This document shows positions 45,176 to 53,608 of a DNA stretch of 64,000 bases, piece after piece. The stretch comes from Fen-1258 sp964441505 (GTDB taxonomy: Bacteria; Bacteroidota; Ignavibacteria; Ignavibacteriales; Melioribacteraceae). The notes beneath the pieces are model-generated. The model was not told the origin of the DNA and made no database searches. It saw only the letters and a program-made list of their open reading frames with translations. Numbering within the stretch: the first letter of the stretch is position 1; every line of letters starts with the position of its first letter. The stretch is from NCBI GenBank assembly GCA_964441505.1, contig CAYTUV010000018.1, positions 7,576-71,575 on the forward strand, written 5' to 3'. Made by a program: the position numbers and the translations under genes.

Positions 45176-46542
45176 GAATGTTCCTGTCGAAAATATCTGT
45201 TGTCCTGCTATTCACAACTATTGTACTCAATAATTCATTTGCTCAAAATGTTGAAATAACAATTAAGAACCAGGGGAAAGGAAAAGCATTTATCTCCTCC
45301 TTAAGTGGCGAGAAGACAACACTCATAGATTCTGTAAATTCTATTGATAAAGGAATATTCCGATTCTCAATTGATAAAAATAAATATCACACCGGAATTT
45401 ATCGTCTCACTTTTGGGCAGAATAAATGGATGGATTTTATAAATGACGGCGGAGAAATATCGATTACGACACATTCAAATAATATTTTAGACAGCCTTGA
45501 AGTAACCCACTCGGAAAGCAACAAATTATTTTACATTTTTCTTAGACTGAATAAACAGTATAAAACAAAAACAGAATTACTCCTTCTCATTTTATCACGA
45601 TACCCTAGAGATGATCAGTTTTACTTGCAGACAAAGAACCGTCTCATTGAACTACAAAATGAGTATCTGCAATTTGTGAATTACACATCACAGATGATGG
45701 CAAGTTCTTTTGTCGCCAAATATATCAGGTCATCACAGCTTCCTGCTGTCGATGTATCAATTCAAATAGACAAGCAGTTTGCTTATTTGAAGGCACACGC
45801 TCTGGATAAGGTGGATTTCAACAATTCTCTGTTGATTAATACCGATCTCTATTCGAACAAGACAATTGAGTATCTCACATATTACCGTAATCCACAGCTG
45901 CCTCTTGAACTTTTAGAGAAAGAATTTATGATTGCGGTCGACTCTCTGTTCAACAAGGCGAGAGTGAATCAGCTTGTTTATCAGCATATAACGGAATACT
46001 TGATAGATGGATTTAAGAAATTTGGTTTTGATAAAGTCCTGGATTACATAGTTGAGAACTATGTTATTAAGGATGATCTTTGTCTGGATGTTAAAACTGA
46101 AGGATTGATAAAACGAAGAATTGATCAAGCGCGGGATTTGAAAATTGGGAAGACTGCTCCAAACATTATCTTGCCGGATAATTCTGGCAGCACAGTTTCG
46201 CTGAAAAATCTGAAAGCAGACAAAACATTAATAGTATTTTATGCAAGCTGGTGTCCTCACTGCAAAGAACTTTTACCAAAACTCAATGAGGTTTATAAAA
46301 GCCAGAAGGTGAAAAAGTTTGAAGTTCTTGCTGTCTCTCTCGATTCAAAGAAAGAAGATTGGCTTGAGTTTATTAAAACAAATTGTCCGACTCTTATAAA
46401 TATCTCGGATCTCGAAGGGTGGGATGGGGAAACAGCCGCAAATTATTTTATCTATGCTACACCAACAATGTTTGTGATAGATAGAGAATTGAAAGTAATA
46501 AGCAAACCGATGACAGTCGAAGATGTAAAAAAAATATTTTAA
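45160..46542 (+). CDS. TlpA-like thioredoxin-fold protein with long N-terminal domain
   Basis: An exported 460-residue protein with signal peptide (to about residue 29). Residues about 30-310 form a DUF4369-like beta start and helical region. A thioredoxin/TlpA domain follows at about 328-460, with YASWCPHCKELLP (CPHC active site) and the cis-Pro loop YATPTMFVID. Such fusions in Bacteroidetes handle disulfides in the periplasm or at the surface. It shares 16 bases with the FISUMP protein gene, so the two are co-translated and may act together. Confidence 0.82.
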   Translation: MFKKLGMFLSKISVVLLFTTIVLNNSFAQNVEITIKNQGKGKAFISSLSGEKTTLIDSVNSIDKGIFRFSIDKNKYHTGIYRLTFGQNKWMDFINDGGEISITTHSNNILDSLEVTHSESNKLFYIFLRLNKQYKTKTELLLLILSRYPRDDQFYLQTKNRLIELQNEYLQFVNYTSQMMASSFVAKYIRSSQLPAVDVSIQIDKQFAYLKAHALDKVDFNNSLLINTDLYSNKTIEYLTYYRNPQLPLELLEKEFMIAVDSLFNKARVNQLVYQHITEYLIDGFKKFGFDKVLDYIVENYVIKDDLCLDVKTEGLIKRRIDQARDLKIGKTAPNIILPDNSGSTVSLKNLKADKTLIVFYASWCPHCKELLPKLNEVYKSQKVKKFEVLAVSLDSKKEDWLEFIKTNCPTLINISDLEGWDGETAANYFIYATPTMFVIDRELKVISKPMTVEDVKKIF

Positions 46543-46718
46543 TAAAACGAGTTCGTTCCTTTCTATACTAAGACAATCCTTGACAATATCTTCAAATGTC
46601 ATTGGACATCGAATGCTACTAAAATGAGTCTTAACGGCTTATTCCTCAAAACAAAACTATTTCTTTATATTTGTTGTTAGAAAATGTAATATGTGACAAC
46701 CTAATTGAAGGATTAAAG

Positions 46719-46946
46719 ATGCGTACCATTCAACAATTTACAGCTTTAATTGAGCGTGAGGGAAACCAATATGTTGCTTTGTGCCCCGAATTAGATATTG
46801 CAAGTCAAGGCAATACTGTAGAACAAGCACGTAAAAACTTACATGAGGCACTAGAACTATTTTTTGAAACTGCTTCAAAGAAAGAAATCAAAAAACGTAT
46901 TCATAGCGAAGTTTTTATAACTCGATTGGAAGTTGCAGTTGGGTAA
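46719..46946 (+). CDS. hicB: HicB-type antitoxin
   Basis: A 75-residue protein with the HicB/UPF0150 fold: FTALIEREGNQYVALCPELD and NTVEQARKNLHEALELFFE. It would bind and neutralise the HicA toxin. The start at 46719 is chosen since the fold begins there; the start at 46671 adds an unrelated 16-residue tail. It overlaps the next gene by 14 bases. Unlike many hicAB loci, the antitoxin comes first. Confidence 0.82.
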   Translation: MRTIQQFTALIEREGNQYVALCPELDIASQGNTVEQARKNLHEALELFFETASKKEIKKRIHSEVFITRLEVAVG

Positions 46947-47160
46947 GTTAAAGTTATTCTCTGCAGAACAAGTTTGTAAAATTCTATCTAATCATGCCTT
47001 TGAGAAAGTTCGTCAAAAAGGAAGTCATATTATAATGCAGAAGAAAACAAATGATTCAACTATTACAGTACCGGTACCAAACCATAAAGAAATTTTAATT
47101 GGAACACTTAAATCAATTATCAGACAATCTCAAATGCCGGCTTCTGAGTTTAAGAACTAA
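46933..47160 (+). CDS. hicA: HicA-type mRNA interferase toxin
   Basis: A 75-residue protein with the double-stranded-RNA-binding-like HicA fold. Catalytic His lies in RQKGSHIIMQKK, and PVPNHKEILIGTLKSIIRQ is the typical C-terminal half. It cleaves mRNA in stress unless bound by HicB. Start is TTG at 46933 (TTG at 46939 also possible), inside the end of hicB. The pair lies between the TlpA-like gene and mnmA, and looks intact. Confidence 0.82.
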   Translation: MQLGKLKLFSAEQVCKILSNHAFEKVRQKGSHIIMQKKTNDSTITVPVPNHKEILIGTLKSIIRQSQMPASEFKN

Positions 47161-47207
47161 CCTATAATCTTCCTCGTTAATTCAATAAGAAAGCAGAAAG
47201 GGATCAC

Positions 47208-48311
47208 TTGAACAATAAGAGAGTAATAGTAGCAATGAGCGGTGGTGTTGATTCATCAGTTGCAGCCGCACTTTTGCATAAACAAGGATATGAAGTAATT
47301 GGCGTTACCATGAAAACATGGGGATTTATGGAAGTAGGCGGCGCACCAAAACATGAATCCGGCTGTTGTTCTCTTGATGCGATCTTCGATGCAAAGAACG
47401 TCGCAAATGCCTTTGGAATACCACATTATACAGTTGATTTCACTAAAGCATTCGAGGAAGCTGTGATTGAAAACTTTGTTGATGAGTATGTAAATGGCAG
47501 AACTCCGAATCCTTGTGTCGTTTGCAACCGAAAGATTAAATGGGAAGAACTGCTGAAGAAGGCAGACTCGCTTGACGCTCAATTTGTTGCCACAGGTCAT
47601 TATGCGATTGTGGAGCATAATCCCTCCTTAAATCGGTTTTCACTTAAATATTCTTCAGATCAAAGAAAAGACCAGTCCTATGCTTTGTGGGGACTTACTC
47701 AGGAAAGTTTAAGCAGGACTCTTTTCCCATTAGGCGGATACACAAAAGATGAAGTCCGAAAACTTGCACAGGATTTCGGATTGAAAACTGCGAACAAGCC
47801 TGATAGTCAGGAGATCTGTTTTGTCGCTGATGATAATTATGAACGGTTTTTACGAGAAAGGGCACCAGAGGTCGTTGAAAAAATTCAAGGCGGAGATTTA
47901 ATCTATCATGGAGAAAAAGTCGGTAAGCATCGAGGAATTCCGTTTTACACAGTTGGACAAAGAAAAGGTTTAGGGGTTACGCTTGGTAAAGCAGTCTACG
48001 TAAAAAGCATCGATCAGAAAACTAATGTTGTAGAGATCGGTGATAAAGATGAATTGCTTGAATTAATATGTGTGACAAGAGAGATCAACTATGTGAGTAA
48101 ATCTTCTTTGAAAGTAGGTGAGATAGTCTTTGGGAAGATCCGCTACAATGATAGAGCAGCAAGAGCTGAAGTGATTGAAGCAGATGAAAATCAGATAAAA
48201 ATAAAGTTTGATGAACCGAAGAATGCTATTACACCAGGACAATCCATGGTTTTATACGATGAACAGGGATACGTATTAGCAGGCGGTATAATCCAGAAAA
48301 ATTTGAACTAG
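47208..48311 (+). CDS. mnmA: tRNA-specific 2-thiouridylase
   Basis: It installs sulfur at C2 of uridine 34 in tRNAs for Lys, Glu and Gln. The ATP PP-loop VAMSGGVDSSVAAALL is at about 5-20. Catalytic cysteines lie in GRTPNPCVVCN (about 98-108) and SQEICFV (about 200-206); GQRKGLGV and C-terminal beta barrel follow. Length of 367 is normal. Start is TTG at 47208, with AAAGGGAT about 6 bases upstream. Confidence 0.95.
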   Translation: MNNKRVIVAMSGGVDSSVAAALLHKQGYEVIGVTMKTWGFMEVGGAPKHESGCCSLDAIFDAKNVANAFGIPHYTVDFTKAFEEAVIENFVDEYVNGRTPNPCVVCNRKIKWEELLKKADSLDAQFVATGHYAIVEHNPSLNRFSLKYSSDQRKDQSYALWGLTQESLSRTLFPLGGYTKDEVRKLAQDFGLKTANKPDSQEICFVADDNYERFLRERAPEVVEKIQGGDLIYHGEKVGKHRGIPFYTVGQRKGLGVTLGKAVYVKSIDQKTNVVEIGDKDELLELICVTREINYVSKSSLKVGEIVFGKIRYNDRAARAEVIEADENQIKIKFDEPKNAITPGQSMVLYDEQGYVLAGGIIQKNLN

Positions 48312-48540
48312 ACTTTCATTATAGTGATCAATTTGCGATATTTGCACTGTGTAAATGAGAATATTATTAAACCAATTTCGATAATGGTGGAAACACTTAC
48401 GGAGGTTAGTCTTCGAACGAAAATTTGGGACAAATGGGTCACTCAACGCAAGAGTACTTCTACTTAATCAGAGTTACGAACCCCTCACAATCTGCAACGT
48501 AAAAAAGGCAGTCATACTTATTTTTCTCGGAAAAGCTGAA

Positions 48541-48945
48541 TTGGTAGTAAATAACGATAGGAAAGAAATTCATTCCGTGTCTATGTCATATCCTTGGCCA
48601 AGTGTGGTACGTTTAAATGATTATATCAAAGTTCCTTATAAAAAAATTATTCTCACAAGAAGAAATATATTAAAACGTGACGGGCACAAATGCGGCTATT
48701 GCGGACGTGCCGATCTGCCGTTAACTATTGATCACGTGATTCCCAAGTCTAAGGGTGGAGATGATTGCTGGGAAAACCTTGTTGCTGCATGTCTTCCATG
48801 CAATAACCGTAAGGGAAATAGAAGCCCGGAAGAGGCAAAGCTTAAATTGAAGATCAAACCATATTCACCCAGCCATATAATGTTCATCAAAAACAGCGCA
48901 GGTCGTTTGGATGAAAGTTGGAAACAGTATCTATTCCAGGCGTAA
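48541..48945 (+). CDS. HNH endonuclease, N terminus extends upstream without a canonical start codon
   Basis: From the TTG at 48541 the protein has 134 residues and carries an HNH/McrA-type nuclease domain: CGYCG, TIDHVIPKSKGG (catalytic His) and NLVAACLPCNNRKG, with two CxxC zinc pairs. It resembles a common small family in Bacteroidetes/Chlorobi (YPWPSVVRLN, VPYKKIILTRRN). The family's N-terminal strand RVLLLNQSYEPLTICN is encoded in the same frame at 48451-48498, followed by KKAVILIFLGKAEL, yet no ATG, GTG or TTG lies in frame between TAA 48382-48384 and 48541. The frame may use a rare start, or contain an indel. Confidence 0.78.
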   Translation: MVVNNDRKEIHSVSMSYPWPSVVRLNDYIKVPYKKIILTRRNILKRDGHKCGYCGRADLPLTIDHVIPKSKGGDDCWENLVAACLPCNNRKGNRSPEEAKLKLKIKPYSPSHIMFIKNSAGRLDESWKQYLFQA

Positions 48946-49007
48946 TCTCAATTAAATTTTCATTATTTTTGCACATCAAATTATATACTCAATAATTTTC
49001 CAGGATT

Positions 49008-49988
49008 ATGGCAAAGAAAACAATACTTAGCGGTATGCGTCCTACCGGTAAATTGCATTTAGGCAATTATGTTGGCGCTCTCGAGAATTGGATAAAATTA
49101 CAGGATGAGTATCAGAACTATCATTTGGTAGCCGATTATCACGTGTTGACTACAGATCTCTCCACAGAAGAGATTTATACAAATACAATTGAAATGGTAA
49201 CAGATTGGCTGGCAGCAGGATTAGATCCGCAAAAATCACCTATGTTCCGTCAGTCGCAAATTAAGGAACATACCGAACTATTTTTAATATTTTCGATGTT
49301 GATTACCAAGGCGCGTCTTGAGCGTAATCCTACATTAAAAGAGCAGGTTCGTGACCTGAATATTGAAAATCTGGTCTATGGACATCTTGGTTATCCCGTA
49401 CTTCAGGCGGCAGATATATTGTTGTATAAAGGCGATTTGGTACCGGTGGGTGAAGATCAATTACCCCACATAGAAATTACTCGTGAGATTGCAAGGAAAT
49501 TCAATACTCAATACGCTCCAAATGATCCGGTATTTCCGGAACCAGAAGGAAAAATAACCAACTTCTCACGGTTACCGGGACTCGATGGACAGCGTATGAG
49601 TAAATCGGTGGGCAATACTATTCTTCTAGCAGATGAACCAGATACTGTCATACAGAAACTTCGTAAAGCTGTCACAGATCCTCAGAAGTTAAGGAAGAAC
49701 GATCCCGGCAGACCCGAAGTTTGTCTGGTCTTTACGTATCATAAAAAATTTAATTCGGTTGAAATACCGGAGATAGAAACAAATTGCAGAAGCGGGGCTC
49801 TTGGTTGCGTCGATTGCAAAATGAGATGCGCGTCAAGAATCAATGAAATGCTGGCACCAATTCTCGAAAAGAGAAGAACATTTTCGGCTACTAAAGTAAA
49901 AGAAATCTTGAATGATGGTGAAACAAAAGCGAAAGCTGTCGCTAAGCAAACAATGGATGAAGTTCATCAAAAAATGATGATAGGTTGA
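49008..49988 (+). CDS. trpS: Tryptophanyl-tRNA synthetase
   Basis: It charges tRNA-Trp in the cytosol. The class I signatures are GKLHLGNYVGAL (HIGH-type, about 14-25) and RMSKSVGNTI (KMSKS-type, about 195-204). The 326 residues match bacterial TrpRS. The ATG at 49008 is used. A lone TATTTTTG motif at 48964-48971 resembles a Bacteroidetes -7 box, without a clear -33 TTG. scpA follows after one base. Confidence 0.96.
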   Translation: MAKKTILSGMRPTGKLHLGNYVGALENWIKLQDEYQNYHLVADYHVLTTDLSTEEIYTNTIEMVTDWLAAGLDPQKSPMFRQSQIKEHTELFLIFSMLITKARLERNPTLKEQVRDLNIENLVYGHLGYPVLQAADILLYKGDLVPVGEDQLPHIEITREIARKFNTQYAPNDPVFPEPEGKITNFSRLPGLDGQRMSKSVGNTILLADEPDTVIQKLRKAVTDPQKLRKNDPGRPEVCLVFTYHKKFNSVEIPEIETNCRSGALGCVDCKMRCASRINEMLAPILEKRRTFSATKVKEILNDGETKAKAVAKQTMDEVHQKMMIG

Positions 49989-49989
49989 T

Positions 49990-50709
49990 GTGTATAAGAT
50001 AAGACTTCATGAATTCGAAGGTCCTCTTGATCTGCTTCTATTTTTTCTTAGAAGAGATGAACTGGATATTTACGACATCCCGATTTCGAAAATCACTAAA
50101 GAGTTTATGGATTATCTCCATCTGCTTGAGAAGTTAGATCTAGAAGTTGCCGGAGATTTTATTTTGATGGCGGCTACACTTATGCAGATAAAAGTGAAGA
50201 TGCTGCTTCCGAAAGAAATTGATGAAAAGGGTGAGGAGATTGACCCGCGTGCAGATCTGGTAAGGGCTCTTATAGAGTATAAAAGATATAAAGAGATGTC
50301 CGAAGAGATGAGCTTTATGGAATCGTCCATGCGAAAGTATAACTACCGTGGAAATTTTGAGGAAGATGCAAAACAGGCACCGAATGATTATGAAGTTCTA
50401 TTGAAGAATATCACAATTTATGATCTGATAAAAGCATTCAAAAAGGCGCTACTTGATCGTCCTGCAGAACCTGTTCATCAGATTAAAAAATGGAATGTAT
50501 CGATTGATGACCAGATAAATTTCATCAATAGTAAGCTAAAAGAAAATAATAGTGTAAGTTTTCTCGAACTCATGATAGAGATGCGGGAGAAGATAAGGAT
50601 CGTGGTTACTTTTATTGCCATGCTGGAAATGGTAAAAGCCGGAACGATCGGACTGAGAGAATCAATAAATCTAAACGACTTTGTCATTTACGGAATCGCC
50701 AATGGATAA
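49990..50709 (+). CDS. scpA: Segregation and condensation protein A (kleisin)
   Basis: The 239-residue kleisin bridges SMC heads in the chromosome condensation complex. The N-terminal signature is FEGPLDLLLFFLRRDELDIYDIPISKIT (about 9-36), then GDFILMAATLMQIKVKMLLP, with a C-terminal winged-helix part (about 175-239). The GTG start at 49990 lies one base after the trpS stop. It overlaps scpB by 8 bases, the usual scpA-scpB pairing. Confidence 0.94.
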   Translation: MYKIRLHEFEGPLDLLLFFLRRDELDIYDIPISKITKEFMDYLHLLEKLDLEVAGDFILMAATLMQIKVKMLLPKEIDEKGEEIDPRADLVRALIEYKRYKEMSEEMSFMESSMRKYNYRGNFEEDAKQAPNDYEVLLKNITIYDLIKAFKKALLDRPAEPVHQIKKWNVSIDDQINFINSKLKENNSVSFLELMIEMREKIRIVVTFIAMLEMVKAGTIGLRESINLNDFVIYGIANG

Positions 50710-51394
50710 TATATATAATTCAGTAATAGAGGCTTTGGTATTCGCTTCAGACGACCCAATTCTGCCGACCGATATTATAACTGCAATTAAAGCGCTTGAC
50801 GGTTTGGATACGGAAATAAATGACGACGATATTGAAAATGCGATCAATGATTTAAATACGAAATATGAACAGAATGGGCACGCATTTACAATTCTCAAGA
50901 TTGCACATGGCTTCGTACATGCTACAAAACCAGATCATGCAAAATATGTCGGTTACCTTTCTACTGAAAAGACGAAAAGAAGATTAAGTCAATCCGCACT
51001 TGAAACGTTGGCAATTATTGCATACAAACAACCGCTTACTAAACCGGAACTTGAATCGATACGCGGAGTGAATTCAGATTATACTATAAATACTCTTCTT
51101 GAAAAAAATCTAATTACGATCAGTGGACGTGCGGAAACTGTTGGACGTCCGCTTCTTTATGTTACGACAGATGAATTTTTAAAATACTTTGGATTAAGAG
51201 TAATCAGTGATCTTCCTAAACCTCGTGAAATAGAAGAGATAATGAAGGATGAAGACTTTCTTGAACAGAAACGCAGGATTATGATGAGCGGAATTGAAGA
51301 GAAAGCTGAAGAAGAAGAGATCCAGGCTGAACATGAACAGAACAATGAACTTGAAGCGGAATCAGAGATAGAAAATGAAAATACGACTGAATAG
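50702..51394 (+). CDS. scpB: Segregation and condensation protein B
   Basis: The partner of ScpA in SMC complexes. Two winged-helix domains occupy about residues 1-165 (NSVIEALVFASDDPILPTDI, RRLSQSALETLAIIAYKQP, GVNSDYTINTLLEKNLIT, GRAETVGRPLLYVTT); a Glu-rich tail (about 195-230) is likely disordered. The ATG at 50702 is preferred to an upstream in-frame start at 50681. It overlaps the pseudouridine synthase by 20 bases. Confidence 0.94.
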   Translation: MDNIYNSVIEALVFASDDPILPTDIITAIKALDGLDTEINDDDIENAINDLNTKYEQNGHAFTILKIAHGFVHATKPDHAKYVGYLSTEKTKRRLSQSALETLAIIAYKQPLTKPELESIRGVNSDYTINTLLEKNLITISGRAETVGRPLLYVTTDEFLKYFGLRVISDLPKPREIEEIMKDEDFLEQKRRIMMSGIEEKAEEEEIQAEHEQNNELEAESEIENENTTE

Positions 51395-52088
51395 GTATCT
51401 TTCTGAATGCGGAATTGCCTCCCGCAGAAAATCAGAAGAATTTATAAAAGACGGCAGGATTGATATTAACGGGAAAACTATTATTGACCTTGCCTTCACC
51501 GTCGACCCGGATAAAGATATCATTCAACTTGACGGAGAGAGAATCAAGCCTGAGAAAAAGGTTTACTATTTGCTGAATAAACCGAAAGGTTATATAACTT
51601 CCACAGATGATGAGAAGGGAAGAAAAACTGTTCTCGATCTAATAGAAACAAAGCAGAAAATTTTCCCTGTCGGAAGATTGGATTACGATACTACCGGCGT
51701 TTTACTTTTGACCAACGATGGAGATTTTACAAATTATCTGACACATCCCGGCAATAAAATTCCTAGGGAGTATAAAGCTGCTCTTCACAAACCATTGGAA
51801 GAGGAGGACAGATTAAAATTAATCAAGGGAATTCTTCTCGATAGAAGGAAGAGTCGTTTTATAGAGATTAAGTTTATTACCAAAGGGGAACGTGATAAAG
51901 TTCTTGTTACGGCTGTAGAGGGAAGAAATCATTTCGTTAAAAATATGTTTGCCGCCCTCGGATATTTTGTAGACCGTTTGGAAAGAACAAATTACGGCGG
52001 TTTAGAAGTGAAAGGAATTCCGGTGGGCAGTTACAGAATTGTATCTCACAGAGAGATAGAAAAATTATATGAAACATACGGTAAATAA
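51375..52088 (+). CDS. rluB: rRNA pseudouridine synthase, RsuA/RluB family
   Basis: It isomerises a uridine in ribosomal RNA. An S4 RNA-binding domain (about 1-60, IRLNRYLSECGIASRRKSEEFI) precedes the catalytic domain, with the active Asp in FPVGRLDYDTTGVLLLTNDG (about 95-114). RluB and RsuA are hard to tell apart here; context with scpB, found in many bacteria, favours RluB. It overlaps scpB by 20 bases and dacB by 20 bases. Confidence 0.9.
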   Translation: MKIRLNRYLSECGIASRRKSEEFIKDGRIDINGKTIIDLAFTVDPDKDIIQLDGERIKPEKKVYYLLNKPKGYITSTDDEKGRKTVLDLIETKQKIFPVGRLDYDTTGVLLLTNDGDFTNYLTHPGNKIPREYKAALHKPLEEEDRLKLIKGILLDRRKSRFIEIKFITKGERDKVLVTAVEGRNHFVKNMFAALGYFVDRLERTNYGGLEVKGIPVGSYRIVSHREIEKLYETYGK

Positions 52089-53577
52089 GTTCTTCATCAT
52101 CGTACTTCTATTCACAACAATTTCCTTCGCTCAGCAAAAAGATTCTTTGAGCGAGAAAAAGAATGTTTCGAATATTAATCCGCTTATCGAACTTCGCGAT
52201 CAGCTCGATGATTATTTCAACGATTCCAATTTCAGTAATGCCATCTGGGGAGTATTGGTAAAATCTTTGAAAACAGGTGAGGTGATTTACAAAAGGAATG
52301 CAGATAAATCATTCATACCGGCATCGAACATGAAGTTATTTACTAGTGCTGCGGCTATTCTTCTGCTTGGTCCGAAATATGTGTACGAAACTAACATTTA
52401 TGTGAACGGTGATCTTGAGAAAGGAGTTCTGAAGGGCGACTTAATCATTCAGGGTTCAGGTGATCCGACTATCTCGAACAGATTCTATGAAGGTAACCAT
52501 ACAAAAATTTTCGAAGACTGGGCAGACACACTTAAAGCAAGAGGAATTTGGGTTATTAAAGGAAATGTTTACGGCGATGATTCCTTCTTCGACAATGTCG
52601 GTCTTGGTAATGGATGGACGTGGGATTATGAATCGAACTGGTTCGCAGCGCCATCTGGAGCGTTGAGCTTTAATGATAACAACGTGGAGATAAAAGTTGA
52701 TCCGACTGAAATAAACTTTCCATCGAAAGTGAATCTTGTACCTTATACAAAGTATCTGTCTGTAATTTCCAAAGTGACTACAGTTGATGAAAACACCGAA
52801 TCGTCCGTATCTATTGTGCGACAGCGGGGTACCAATCAGATAATGGTTTCAGGGTTAATGAAGAAGGGTTCCAAACCAGTTATAGAACATGTTTCCATAT
52901 CTGACCCGACAATGTATTTTCTAACTGTTCTTAGAGAAGTTTTTGAACGAAAAGGAATTGTTATACAAGGTCGTGTTGGCAATCTAAATAGTGCAGAAAA
53001 TAATATCATACCGGATGATATAACACCACTCTATACCCATAGGTCAGTTCCGTTAAAGACAATAATGAAAGAACTAAATAAGAACAGTAATAATTTTTAT
53101 GCTGAGCAATTACTGAAAACTATCGGTTTGGAAATTTATAATTACGGGACTGTTGAAAACGGTGTTAAGGCCTGTAAAGAAATATTTAATTCGATGGGTA
53201 TTAATCCGGAGAATATGGTGATGGCAGATGGCTCAGGATTATCACGCCTGGATTTAGTAACGCCAAGACAAATTGTAAATTTGTTATCGTATATGTACAA
53301 GAACGACGAATTCTCAAATTTTTACGAGTCCTTACCGATTGGCGGAGTTGATGGAACATTGATTAATAGAATGAAAAGAACCGCTGCTGAGAATAATGTT
53401 CGTGCAAAGGCTGGTTACAATGATAATGTATCTTCATTGTCTGGTTACCTGAAAACTCTCTCTGGTGAACAGTTGGCCTTCTCGATAATCGTAAATAATT
53501 ATCTGACATCGCCGGCACTTGCTAATTACATCCAGGATAATGTCTGTCACCGGCTTGTAAATTTTATTAGAAATTAA
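52069..53577 (+). CDS. dacB: D-alanyl-D-alanine carboxypeptidase/endopeptidase (PBP4, DacB)
   Basis: A periplasmic penicillin-binding protein trimming peptidoglycan cross-links. Signal peptide to about residue 21 (SFAQ). The catalytic SxxK is FIPASNMKL (Ser86, Lys89). The SxN-type element is in NKNSNNFYAEQLLK (about 340-353). The third motif, normally KTG, reads KAG (AKAGYNDNVSS, about 446-456), a minor change. The 502 residues are full length. It overlaps rluB by 20 bases. Confidence 0.92.
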   Translation: MKHTVNKFFIIVLLFTTISFAQQKDSLSEKKNVSNINPLIELRDQLDDYFNDSNFSNAIWGVLVKSLKTGEVIYKRNADKSFIPASNMKLFTSAAAILLLGPKYVYETNIYVNGDLEKGVLKGDLIIQGSGDPTISNRFYEGNHTKIFEDWADTLKARGIWVIKGNVYGDDSFFDNVGLGNGWTWDYESNWFAAPSGALSFNDNNVEIKVDPTEINFPSKVNLVPYTKYLSVISKVTTVDENTESSVSIVRQRGTNQIMVSGLMKKGSKPVIEHVSISDPTMYFLTVLREVFERKGIVIQGRVGNLNSAENNIIPDDITPLYTHRSVPLKTIMKELNKNSNNFYAEQLLKTIGLEIYNYGTVENGVKACKEIFNSMGINPENMVMADGSGLSRLDLVTPRQIVNLLSYMYKNDEFSNFYESLPIGGVDGTLINRMKRTAAENNVRAKAGYNDNVSSLSGYLKTLSGEQLAFSIIVNNYLTSPALANYIQDNVCHRLVNFIRN

Positions 53578-53608
53578 CCATCTCTTAAGAGATAAATTTG
53601 GAGGAAGT

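Noticed and set aside
46666..46673. TATATTTG, a possible -7 box before hicB
   Set aside because: No TTG at the expected -33 spacing, and such motifs are frequent by chance in AT-rich spacers.
48964..48971. TATTTTTG, a possible -7 box before trpS
   Set aside because: Good match to TAnnTTTG but no -33 TTG 19-21 bases upstream; only mentioned in the trpS entry.
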